In this document: positions 12,841 through 22,807 of the stretch, in pieces
Layout: the number at the start of each line of letters is the position of its first letter
Position numbering within the stretch: the stretch's first letter is position 1
Assembly: GCA_001972305.1 (NCBI GenBank)
Contig: BDDD01000027.1
Location: forward strand, 766,415 to 830,414
Origin: Cephalotus follicularis
Taxonomy: Eukaryota; Streptophyta; Magnoliopsida; Oxalidales; Cephalotaceae
Direction: 5' to 3'
DNA length: 64,000 nucleotides
Notes under the pieces: model-generated
The model's database searches: none
What the model was told of the DNA's origin: nothing
Seen by the model: only the letters and a program-made list of their open reading frames with translations
Translations under genes and position numbers: made by a program

Positions 12841-13319
12841 ATATTATCTAGGGTTGACACATATTCTTACCCTAGAACTCAATCGGGGCCAAGTATGATA
12901 AGAGATTATAGTACACGTGAACCGATGACTTAGAAAGTCTTGTGTTATGGTGGTGTGTAATAAATTATGGGAAAATTAATTAGATTTATTTTTCAATATG
13001 GATAATATTAGATATTATTCTGAGAGCATTTAAATTGGTCTATGATCTTTTAGAATGGCTAAACTGGACCCTAGGGGTATTTTAGTAATTTATGAACACC
13101 ACTGATATTAACCGAGATTTGAAAGGGTCCCTGCCCAATTATGGTTAGTACATTAATATGTTGGACATATTAAGTCTTGGTGAATTTTTATAAAATCAAA
13201 TATCGGCTATGTGGATTTTACAATTTGTGGAAACACATTTGCTTGATCTTACTCAATCAATATTAGAAGGGATAAAATGAGTTGGACTCATTTAAGAGTT
13301 AGACTCTATTTCCCTAACC

Positions 13320-13490
13320 AGCTTGTCTAAGCGTCGATGCCTTTTGGAAAGCGTCAACGCGTATCATTAGACAAAGCGTCGACGCCTTCTGGGAAAGCGT
13401 CAACGCTTAACACTTGAAACATATAGTATTATTACATATAAGTGTCGACGCTTATTGGAAGGCGTTGACGCTTTGTGCGCAGCGTGGGTA
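13320..13490. repeat. GTCGAC-centred phrase cluster in copy 1
   Basis: About six degenerate copies of a phrase like AAGCGTCGACGCCTT, alternating with CGTCAACGC variants and separated by TTGGAAAG-type spacers. The core GCGTCGACGC is a perfect palindrome. The same phrase recurs in LTR-like elements at 18.8-20.9, 31.9-33.6 and 34.8-38.0 kb. Confidence 0.75.
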
Positions 13491-14502
13491 CCCTGGGTGG
13501 ACAATATCGTGCACATGTTTTCTCTCTCCCACTACCTCCCACTACCAGTGGTTTTCTCCCCACTTAGCATGATGGGAATCATGTTATCAGATCATGGTTC
13601 CATGATCCCTTAAAGAGAGGAACATGATCAAGTAATGGAGGTGAGGTTGAGCAATCTGAAGTGAGAGAGAAATGGGGCTGGTATAAGGCATTCCAGGAGA
13701 GCATTTTTGAAGTGTGTGTCGTTTTTTTGCTGGGCAAAACAGGAGTGGGTTCTCTAGTTATCTGGGCATTCCTTCTGTGTTTATACACCAAGCATTGTAG
13801 CTTATCTAGGGTGGATTGACATTGACAACCCTTGTCAACACCAATGCACCCTTTGTGAGCATTGTTAAGAAGAGAAAGCAAAAAACACAGGCAGGTTTTA
13901 TTGTGTTCTTGCTGGTCGGGAGCAGTTGCTGGACCAGGGACTTTGGAAGCATTTAAGGGAGTCTTCACAAGCTTGTTGCGGCAAAGACAAAGGAGCCATC
14001 ACCGTTGGTATATCCCTTTGCCTCCCTTTGTTATTATCTTGCTTGTATGTCACCATTGGATGCAATGGTGACATCCTTTTTCAATTAGTGTGTTGATGTG
14101 GTGATCCATGTGGCTTACGGACATGCCATAATGGACTGGTTTTTAACTTTGTTGGGTGTTCTTCCGCTGCCATTTTGTATGTTTAAGTTTTGTTCTACAC
14201 CCTACATACCTTAGTCCATTTATGGCATAGGAAACGGTTATTCCGTTTCCATCACTGCAGTCCTGTATCAAGGGCCTGCTCTGATTGCTCTATTGGGAGT
14301 TTTTGAATAAGCTTGTATTAAAACTTGGAGAGTTATGGTCTAGTATCAAGGGCCTACTCTGATTGCTCCATTGGGAGTCTTGAATAAGCTTGTATTAAAG
14401 TTTGAAGAGCTATAGTCATGTATCAAGGGCCTTCTCTGATTGCTCCCTTGGGAGTTTTTGAATAAGCTTGTATTAAAGCTTGGAGAGCTACGATCCTGTA
14501 TC

Positions 14503-16304
14503 TGTTAGAGATGAAGTGCTTCAAGCCAGTATCGAGCTTGTATTTACTTTATATTGTATAAACGATTTATAAATTCAATAAAGATGTTTATGTTTTATCA
14601 ATGGTTATGAGTTCGTTTCATTAATACATGCTTAATTAATTGTAAATGAATGTCCTGGAATAAAGTTAGAGAACCAAGTTCATGATAAGATCATGATGTG
14701 AGAGTTGGAATCTTGGTACACTTTATTTTGAATCTTCCTTGTCATAGGATTGACACTCAGGGCATGATCAATCCGGATAGACCAGCACGTACTGTCAGAT
14801 CGGTAAGCAAAGGGTGACTGATCTCACACTCACTCGCATGGATGATGCTATGACAACTACGTGGGTGGTCATTTAATGAGTTCACTGAAGGTGACTGTTG
14901 ATAGAATATCTATATGGAGTTTTACTTACATGTCAGACAGAATTCTAGTTTTACAGCAGTATATGTGGTCCTTGGACATGAACCGTCACTGGATGTCTTG
15001 TGCATAGGGTGCTGTGTTTTGATGATGCTTAAATACATATTTTATGAAGTGTATACAGGCATTAGTTAGACATAGTACGCTTATGTATGGAGGTATGTGA
15101 ACTGGCAACAATGAATCCATTGCTTATAGTAAAAGAATATTATGCTTAGGATGATTTTCGTTAGAAATTAAACGCCTTGTCAGGCTAGCCACGATATCAA
15201 GAGTGTGATATCATTGGTTGAATATTAGAGAGGCACCTCTAATATTATTAAGGCTAATGAAAGATAGTCACGAGGTTAAGGATTAAATTATTGGGGTCTG
15301 ACATTATTCGTACCCTATATTTAATTAGAGCATTGTCAATGGAAGGACTATACGTGCATGTACCTGTAAATAATGGTTCGCAAATGATTCATATTACCTG
15401 GGGGTCATTGTGCATTGCTAGATGTCGATGTCGAGCATTATGATGCCCGATATTAAATTGATAAATTAATTTTGAAAGAAAAAGAATTAAAAGAGTTTTA
15501 ATTCGATATATTCAAGAGAATATTTTTTATGAGATAATAAATATTTAATTGGATAAATTGTGAACGTCACAATTTAATCATACGGCCAGCGTAATAGTGA
15601 ACCCATAGGGTCACACACAATACAGGCTGATATTTCTAACACGTAATGAGTGAAAAATAATTAGGATACATTTTATTAATTATATTTAATGAGATTAAAT
15701 ATATAAAAATAATTAATGAGATTAATTATCATTAATGAGATTAAGGAAAGTAGAAGTCAAAAAGGAGAGAAAGACTATCTAAGGAAGAATCCTGAATGCA
15801 TTAGGAAACCCTAAGCATGTTAGGATAAGAGTTTGTGCTCTAATATGATTGTCTAGCAGCTAGTATATATAGAACACACCCCCCTTCCTATTGAGAGTTG
15901 TTGTTGGACGTTTTTGTTCTCTCTCTTGGTGTCTTCTCTCCTATCTCTCATTTACAATCAAGAGTTGAAGGTTTGGGAAGCTTGGTGTTAGAAATTGAAG
16001 TTTGGTGTGGATACCTTGGAGGCTTTCCATACTTGGAAGCTAAAACTGTTTTTCAAACGTTCAACAAGTAGCTGTGCTTTTGAAAGCAAGAAGACTCAAA
16101 GGAAGAAAGAAGGAGCCGCTCCAATCATGTGAGTAATTCCGCCTGCTCCTCCCTATTGATTTATATCTAACTATATATGTATGCTCAAAAGATCCTGGAA
16201 ACGAATCATATGGCTTGATATTCATGATATGATAACACAATATATATTTTAGGTTATTATGCATATAAATATTTTATTGCCTAAATCACCATAAGGTTTC
16301 AACA
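14503..16304 (+). mobile_element. Solo-LTR-like element in the 77-bp array
   Basis: An 1,802-bp insertion starting TGTTAGAGATG and ending GGTTTCAACA (TG...CA), flanked by gtatc (14,498-14,502) and gtatt (16,305-16,309). Its 5' end and a phrase near 14,775 (ATCCGGATAGACCAGCACGTA) resemble the 10,057 family in layout, but the sequence is much diverged. No coding domain was found; a minus-strand 67-codon frame near 16.1 kb is not convincing. Confidence 0.7.
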
Positions 16305-17639
16305 GTATTAAGGGTCTGCTCTGATTGCTCTCTTGGGAGTTTTTAAATAAGCTTGTATTAAAACTTGGAGAGCTATGGTCCTCTATCGAGGGCCTGCTCT
16401 GATTTCTCTATTGGGAGTCTTTGAATAAATTTGTATTAAAGCTTGGAAAGCTATGGTTCTATATCAAGGGTCTGCTCTGATTGCTCCCTTGGGAGTTTTG
16501 AATAAGATTTTATTAAAGCTTGGAGAGCTATGGTCCTGTATCAAGGTCCTACTCTGATTGCTCCCTTGGGAGTCTTTGAATAATCTTGTATTAAAGCTTT
16601 AAAAGAGTCTGCTTCAAACTTGGAGAGCTGAGGTCTTGTATCAAGAGCCTGTTCTAATTGCTCCCTTGGGAGTATTTGAATAAGCTTGTATTAAAGCTTT
16701 AGTGTGCTTGAGACTGGGAGAGCTATGGTCCTGTATCAAGGGCCTACTCTGATTGCTCCCTTGGGTGTCTTTGAATAAGTTTGTATTAAAACTTTAGTCT
16801 GCTTGAGACTGGGAGAGCTATGGTCCTGTATCAAGGGCCTGCTTTGATTGCTCCCTTAGGAGTCTTTGAATAAGCTTGTATTAAATCTTTAAAAGTGTCT
16901 GCTTCAGACTTGGAAAGCTGTGGTCCTGTATCAAGGGTCTGCTCTGATAATAAGCTTGTATTAAAGCTTTTAGCCTTTACACTTTAGGAGCTATGGTCCT
17001 ATATCAATGAACTGCTATGATAATAAGCTTGTATTAAAGCTTGGAGAGCTCTGGTCCTATATCAAGGGCATGCTCTAATAATAAGGTTGTATTAAAGCTT
17101 GGAGAGCTTTGGTCCTATATCAATGCCCTGCTCTGTGAAACTGTTGAAGGCTGTTCAGAGGTTTTAGGACGTGAATATTAGACCTCCTGTCCCTTGACTA
17201 TGCTTCCAACTTGGAAAGCTATGGTCCTGTATCAAGGCCCTGCTTTGGCTTGGAGAGATCTGGTCCTGTATCAAGTACCTGCTCTGACGGAACCATTAAA
17301 CGTTGTTTAGAGGTTTAAGGACGTGAACATTGGACCTCTTGTCTCTTGAGTCTGCTTCAAACTTGGAGAGCCCTGGTCCTGTATCAAGGATCTGCTCTTA
17401 CGAAACTGTTGAAAGCTGTTCAGAGGTTTAAGGACGTGAGCATTAGACCTCCTATCCCTTGAGTCTTCTTCAGACTTGGAGAGTTATGGTCCTGTATCAA
17501 GAGCCTGCTCTGATTGCTCCATTGGGAGTCTTTGAATAAGCTTGTATTAAAGCTTGGAGAGCTATAGTCCTGTATCAAGGGTCTGCTCTGACTGCTCCAT
17601 TGAGAGTCTTTTATATTCTTCCTGGTCGGGGGTCGCGTT

Positions 17640-18805
17640 GAATCTATACTGAGTTTGTGAAACATTATCTTAGGGTTGATCCCTGGGACCTCTTATGTAG
17701 GCCAGGCGAATACATCTTTATTATCTTTAAGGAACGTAATCAATTCCTCTTTCTCCACCTCTCCCAACTGAAAACCAATATGGTAGACCTTGTCTGAATT
17801 GGCTTCTTCTAAAGGCACTCGCACCACATCATATGCTCTCAGAGATGTATCAATCTCTGACCGCCTTGGAGGGCACCATGTTGAATCGAGTCAGGTTGTC
17901 TCTGAGAGATTCATTTTTTCCTTGCACCACGTTGATCAGATGATTAGAGTTATTTTTCTGGGTAGTGCTATTAACTAATTTTGTGACGAACAGCTCACTG
18001 AATTGCTCAAAGTTTGCCATTGACTTCGGAGGCAATGTGGAGTACCACGTCTGAGTTACACTAGTTAAAGTCTCCTAAAGTCCTCAGCAGAGGACTGCGT
18101 CTGAAGCTTGGTGTACAAGCATGATATGGGTGTAATACCTCACATGTTGTATCGGGTTAGAGGACCTGTAATATTCTCTGAACGTTGGGAGTATGAACCC
18201 TCTCAGCATAGGCTCCCTCAGTATCTCTGAAGTGAAGGGAGTGCAGTTTATGTTCTGCACCTCTGACAGGTATCCCTTCGTCTGGTTGGCTCTTCTGAGC
18301 CTTTTCTCCATCTCTACAAACTTCATATTCATAGTCTGCTCAAGATCTTCTTGGTCCCTAGACTTGCTAGAGACCTGCGATGGCCTTGTGGTTGGTCTGA
18401 CCAAGTAGTCTGATCTGCTCGTCGGACGTGATTCAGTCCTACGAGACGTATAGGAACGTGCACAGGGCTCCTCTTCATCTGCGGAGTAGTCTGAGTACAT
18501 TGGATTTTGCTCTGGTAGATCCTACTGGGGATCATAATTATAATCCCTTACACTGGACGACTCTGCTCTAAGAGATGTATCAATCTCTGACCGCCTTGGA
18601 GGGCGACTACCCCGCATTTGTGGGTTTCGCCTAGCCTCTTGGTGAACTAGAGGCTGTGATTGTTCTTGAGCTGGTCGTCTTGGTCCGGCCTGATTCTGGA
18701 TGGCCAAATTGTTTGCCAGCAAAGTAGTGAGCCTCTCCATCTCTTGGAGGAGCTGGTTAAACTACTCACTAGTGAGAGGAGCTTGACCGGGAGTGACCGC
18801 ATGGT
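17640..18805 (-). pseudogene. Element B pol/gag remnants
   Basis: Minus-strand fragments matching element A. The part at 17,640-17,830 corresponds to the segment upstream of RT. The part at 17,850-18,805 corresponds to gag, with FREYYRSSNPIQHVRYYT, ANFEQFSELFVTKLVNSTTQ and the N-terminal region before it. Fossil only. Confidence 0.8.
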
Positions 18806-18812
18806 TGGTTTT

Positions 18813-20869
18813 TGTTCACGAATTTTGAAAAGAATTAAATTTATACTGCAAGTGAACGGTTGTGCAGTAACGAGTCGAATACTAGGAAACAAGTTAAATT
18901 AATTTTAATCTATCCAACCTAGGCGAAGTATGCAAAATTGAGGGCTATTATAAAAAACTACTCCTAAACATGTAAAAATAAATTAATTAAACAGGGGACG
19001 AAGGCGTCGACGCTATGTCACAAAGTGTCGAGGTGAATAGACAAACGCTTACAAGAAAAGCGTCGACGGTTATGCGTACTGGATCAACGAAAACAAAAAT
19101 TAAAACATGCAAATTATGAATTAACAAAATAAGAAATAAAGCTGAATAAGATATGCAAGATAAAATCGGTTTTAGGGTATAGAAACTCACCATAGATTAT
19201 GTTGATGCATAAATCTTTCCTCCAACAGCACCCCACGTGTAAGGGCTTGATTTGTTTTAGGGGAACGCTGGAATCTGTCCGAGAAAGAAAGCTTAGTGAT
19301 GGCTGGTGGTCCCTACACAAGCAAGAGAGAACAGTAGAAGGTCCAAAAGGTTGTGCTCTCGGGGACACTCCGACGCTCAAGTTATCAGTTGTGCAGAGAG
19401 TATTTAGGTTCTTTGTGTGCTAGAAAAATTGCTGACCTTTGTATTGACTGTTGAACTGGTATTTATAGGAATGTCTGTGATTGATGAGCGTCCAATCGGG
19501 AGTTGGTTGCCCCTAGGGAGAGGACGTCAGTGGCCCTGACATTTCCCTTGGTCTCTTCCCCCTTTGGTGGCCATGGCCGCAAGCTCATTAATGGATTGGA
19601 GGGCTGTGCCGGCTTGTTAGTTTCTTTTCCCATACTGATATGACGGGGTGTCAGCCTATCTGAGTGGCTGCGTGGGCGTGCAAGCCTGACCTCCTGACCT
19701 GTGTGGCATGTCAGACTGATTAGGCGGCTTTTTCATTGGAGTATGACATGACATATTCCACGTACCCATCTCCTGGGAGGACAGCTGTTGCCCTTCCCTG
19801 ATGACGCGCGTCACCAGGCTTATATATAAGATTTTCCCCTATCAGATTATATTGAAAAACTCACTTACTTGAATGATCAAACCTTGGTAATCAACAGCTG
19901 CTAGGTCGATACGGAGTTTTACTATGATGACAAATCGTGTGAGTAGTCATGCTATGTCTATACGGAGTGTGGCAATGGTGACAAATCGTATGAGTAGTCA
20001 TGCCAGGTCTATACGGAGTGTGTTCGGCATGACAAACCGTATGAGTAGACATCCATTGATTTCATGCAAGCACCATTTTTTAGCAACTTTCTTCTTCACA
20101 GACAATGTGTATGTGGATTTCAATCAGACATACAAAGTGTGGGAGATGTCAAAAAATTGAAGAACAAATAAAAAATTCAAGGATTTTATTAATGGAGTTG
20201 AATCAATACATCTAATGGCTCTGTTCTAACTCTAAAAACCTTGAAAGTTTAGCTAGAAAACAGTGTAAATAAAATACTAAAACCGAAGAAGAAGAAGGAG
20301 CCGACTATGAGAGTCTACACACTACCCTACACACTCTGTTTTTGGTCGGCCTCTCTTTCTTTTTATACTTACAAAACTGCTTAAAAACGGAAATAAAGTT
20401 TAACCTAATTACAATTCGTTAAAAATCTAAAACTTTCCATTTTCGTAAGCTTCAACACTTTTCTTCTGAGCATTGACGGTTTGTCGCTTGAGTGTTGACG
20501 CTTTAATATGAAGGCAAGCTCGTTCCGTGCTTTAGTGTTAAGTGTTGACGCTAATATTCAAAGCGTCGACAGTTTAGTACGGAGAGTTATGGGAGTTGCT
20601 CAAGGGCTCTAACATCGACGCTTACAAAAATTCCGTCAGCGCTTTGCGTCTAAGCGTCGACGCTTTGCCCTATTTTCTGCAGCAAATTTTTTGTTCTTCA
20701 AGCTTTGATCTTCTTGTCTTCAATTCGTGCCAATTTGACTAGTATTAATGCATTTTGATCTTTTTGGCCTTGTACTTGAAAATCAAATAAAAACAATCAA
20801 AATAGTATGTTACAAACATAAAAATATAATAGATAGATCATTAAAAATAACACATTTTTATGTTAAACA
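18813..20869 (+). mobile_element. LTR-like element with GTCGAC phrases and 51-bp repeats (copy I)
   Basis: A 2,057-bp insertion starting TGTTCACGA and ending GTTAAACA, flanked by gtttt (18,808-18,812) and atttt (20,870-20,874). It sits in the first codons of element B gag. Features inside: the phrase ATACTGCAAGTG near 18,845, GTCGAC phrases near 19,000-19,075 and 20,465-20,665, and a 51-bp tandem repeat at about 19,905-20,060. The same family is at 31,915-33,608. TG...CA ends and 5-bp duplications support a solo LTR or non-autonomous LTR element. Confidence 0.75.
19905..20060 (+). repeat. 51-bp tandem repeat (about three units), copy I
   Basis: Units contain GGTCTATACGGAGTGTG and CGTATGAGTAGTCATGC with a period close to 51 bp. 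Because 51 is a multiple of three, a repetitive frame (NRMSSHARSIRS) stays open across it. I treat that frame as a by-product of the period. Confidence 0.75.
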
Positions 20870-20929
20870 ATTTTCTTTGGAGGCATTGTTGAATCAAATC
20901 ACGTCGCGTTTCCCACAGACAGTGCCAAC

Positions 20930-21410
20930 TGTTGATGCATAAATCAACTTCACAACAGTCCTCCACGTGTGGAGGTTTGATTTGTTGGAAAAAGCGAAGG
21001 ATGGTCCGAAGATTGTACTGGATTTAGGTTCTCTGGTCTTCCCTGCACACAAAAAGCGAACTATGGAAGGTCCAAGAGGTTTTACTCCCGAGGACATTCC
21101 GATGCTTAAGTCAGTTACCAACAAAGAAGATAACCAGAGTGTGGTAAATTGTTCGACCCCCCCCCCCCCCCATAATCTTTCTTGGGGGTATTTATAGCCT
21201 TACCTGACCGTAACTGTCTCTGAACTGCTAACATCATAGAGGAGGTTATTGGTCCCTTGGTTTTGGCCGAAATTCTCGACCATTTCCTTATCTTTGAATG
21301 GAGGAGTTATCTCCCCATTATCACCACGATTTAAGACGATTTGCCCGTGTATCCGTGGCTCCAAGTGACATGTGCTAGTGCCTTATTTGTCTATAAATTT
21401 TCTCATATCA
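20930..21410 (-). repeat. Element B 5' LTR
   Basis: A 481-bp LTR (TGTTGATGCATAA...CATATCA in plus reading). The adjacent PBS is at about 20,909-20,927. It contains a run of 15 C at 21,157-21,171 and a minus-strand TATAAATACC near 21,185-21,195. Its partner is 8,625-9,088. Confidence 0.87.
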
Positions 21411-21764
21411 CTAGGTTACAAAACATTGTATGTATCTATGTTTGTAAGGCATCTTCTCTTTTTTAATTAAGGTAGGGATGTTGAGGCACATCATGAATTA
21501 ATACTTGATTCTAAATTTGAATTGGAGTCACGGCTTTCTATAAGGAAAATATGCTAGAAGTAATCTTAGAATAATATATTATCAACTCATGTTAATTATG
21601 TGTTCTTGCACCTTAGGGATGTGTTAAGTATGGCGATAAAATAATTTGATCCTCTTAAAAAAACAAAAACAAACAGAATATGTGTTTGATAGTTATTCTG
21701 ATTAGTTTATGCAACTGTGTTCGTTAGCTTGTAATGTTTTAGTGAAGGATATGTGGATGCATGG
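21411..21764. other. Spacer between elements B and A
   Basis: About 350 bp of AT-rich DNA after the ctagg target copy of element B. No gene, RNA or recognisable element is seen. Confidence 0.55.
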
Positions 21765-22310
21765 TGTTGATGTAGAAATTAACTTCACAACAGTCCTTCA
21801 CGTGTGAAGGTTTAATTTGTCAGGAAAAGCGTAAGATGATCCGAAGAATGTACTGTATTTAGGTTCTTTAGTCTTCCCTGCACACAAAAAGAGGAAACTA
21901 TTGAAAGCCCAGTATGTTTTACTCCTAGGGGCACTCCGATGCTTAAGTCAGTTGTTTTGCAGAAAAGATAATACGAGTGTATGGTAAGTTGTTCGTCCCC
22001 CTATAGTATTTCTAGGGGGTATTTATAGTTTTACCTGTCCGTAATTGTCCATGAACTGCTCATTATCATGATGTAGGTCATTGGTCCCTTGGAGACGACT
22101 GGACTTCTCGGTCGTTTCCTCATCTTTGAATGGAAGAATTAATTCCCCATTATCACCACGATCCTAGGCGTTTTGCCCATATGTCTGTTGGACAACGGAA
22201 AGCGACGATTGGTTTTTAGAGCCAGTAACACAATTTTGGGAGAGATCATGTTTATGGCTTCAAGTGATACGTGTCAGTGCCAGGATTTGTATAAGAATTT
22301 TTCCATATCA
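21765..22310 (-). repeat. Element A 3' LTR
   Basis: A 546-bp LTR (TGTTGATGTAG...CCATATCA in plus reading), uninterrupted. It pairs with the split copy at 30,927-31,344 plus 38,255-38,371. The shared segment TGTCTGTTGGA (about 22,182) identifies the exact place where the other copy was split. A minus-strand TATAAATACCC lies near 22,017-22,027. Confidence 0.87.
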
Positions 22311-22807
22311 GATGCCCCCCTCTGGTTCTTCTTCTATGGACTTTGCAGAGGAGGAGGAATATTCATGAGGTAGTCTTGCTTGGGAAGACCTTTGCTGCTC
22401 AATTGGGCCTGTTTTGGCTTCTCACTTTTTGGCCCAATTTTGGTTTTCCGCGGGAAGATAGTTGTGAATGTTGCTAGTGTTATCTTTGTTTCCGCATATA
22501 ATTGAGTGATTAATTTAAATTGTTTGATCTCGCAGAGATCATGCGGTCTGGATCAATTCCCCTCTTGAAAACCTTTTAAATCGCCTTTCCTTGATTGCGG
22601 TTTCCTCGCTTTAGTCCTTTCAAAACATTTCTTCTTCTACAGAGCTTTTTTATTCCCCAAACTCTCAGCCGATTTTTCTTCAAATCTCTACTTGCAAAAT
22701 TTCAGGTGAGTCGTGCTCTGTTATTCATTCATGCAAACTAATTTAGGCGTCTCTTTAGGTTTTTCTGACTTCTTATTCCCTCTCTCTCTCTCTTATCGAG
22801 TTTTGAA

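Larger units (their letters stand above)
10057..14254 (+). mobile_element. Solo-LTR-like element, copy 1 (interrupted by copy 2)
   Basis: Begins TGTTAGATG and ends TTTCCATCA (TG...CA) and interrupts the 77-bp array. The flanking 5 bp are ctaca (10,052-10,056) and ctgca (14,255-14,259), a target duplication with one mismatch. No protein-coding domain is seen, so a solo LTR or a non-autonomous LTR element is most likely. Subtracting the nested copy 2 leaves about 2.25 kb. Near its right side (13,320-13,490) is a cluster of AAGCGTCGACGC-type phrases. Confidence 0.7.
9590..17630 (-). repeat. Element B linker: ~77-bp tandem array in three blocks
   Basis: After a linker phrase (about 9,590-9,820), an array of roughly 77-bp units runs in three blocks: about 9,830-10,056, 14,260-14,502 and 16,305-17,630. 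Each unit contains GGTCCTGTATCAAGGGCC, TTGCTCCCTTGGGAGTC and AATAAGCTTGTATTAAAGCTT, and I estimate somewhat over twenty units in all. The gaps are insertions of other elements (10,057-14,254 and 14,503-16,304). A second, longer phrase (TTCAGAGGTTTAAGGACGTG) is interspersed three times at 17.13-17.46 kb. Tandem repeats between pol and the 3' LTR are known from Tat/Ogre-type elements. Confidence 0.85.
8625..21410 (-). mobile_element. Element B: reduced Ty3/gypsy, Tat-like, with both LTRs
   Basis: A minus-strand element bounded by related LTRs (8,625-9,088 and 20,930-21,410). The flanking 5-bp target duplication is ccagg (8,620-8,624) and ctagg (21,411-21,415), one mismatch apart. Inside, from left to right: a remnant of the antisense extra frame (about 9,290-9,550), the repeat-rich linker (about 9,590-17,630, itself interrupted), small pol and gag remnants (17,640-18,805), a nested LTR-like element (18,813-20,869), the gag start and the PBS (about 20,909-20,927). 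Most of pol is absent. The LTRs are visibly diverged, so the insertion is old. Broken, with many breaks. Confidence 0.87.

Noticed and set aside
13579-13968. 129-codon minus-strand frame
   Set aside because: It lies inside the solo-LTR-like copy 1, has no domain, and overlaps an equally unsupported plus-strand frame.
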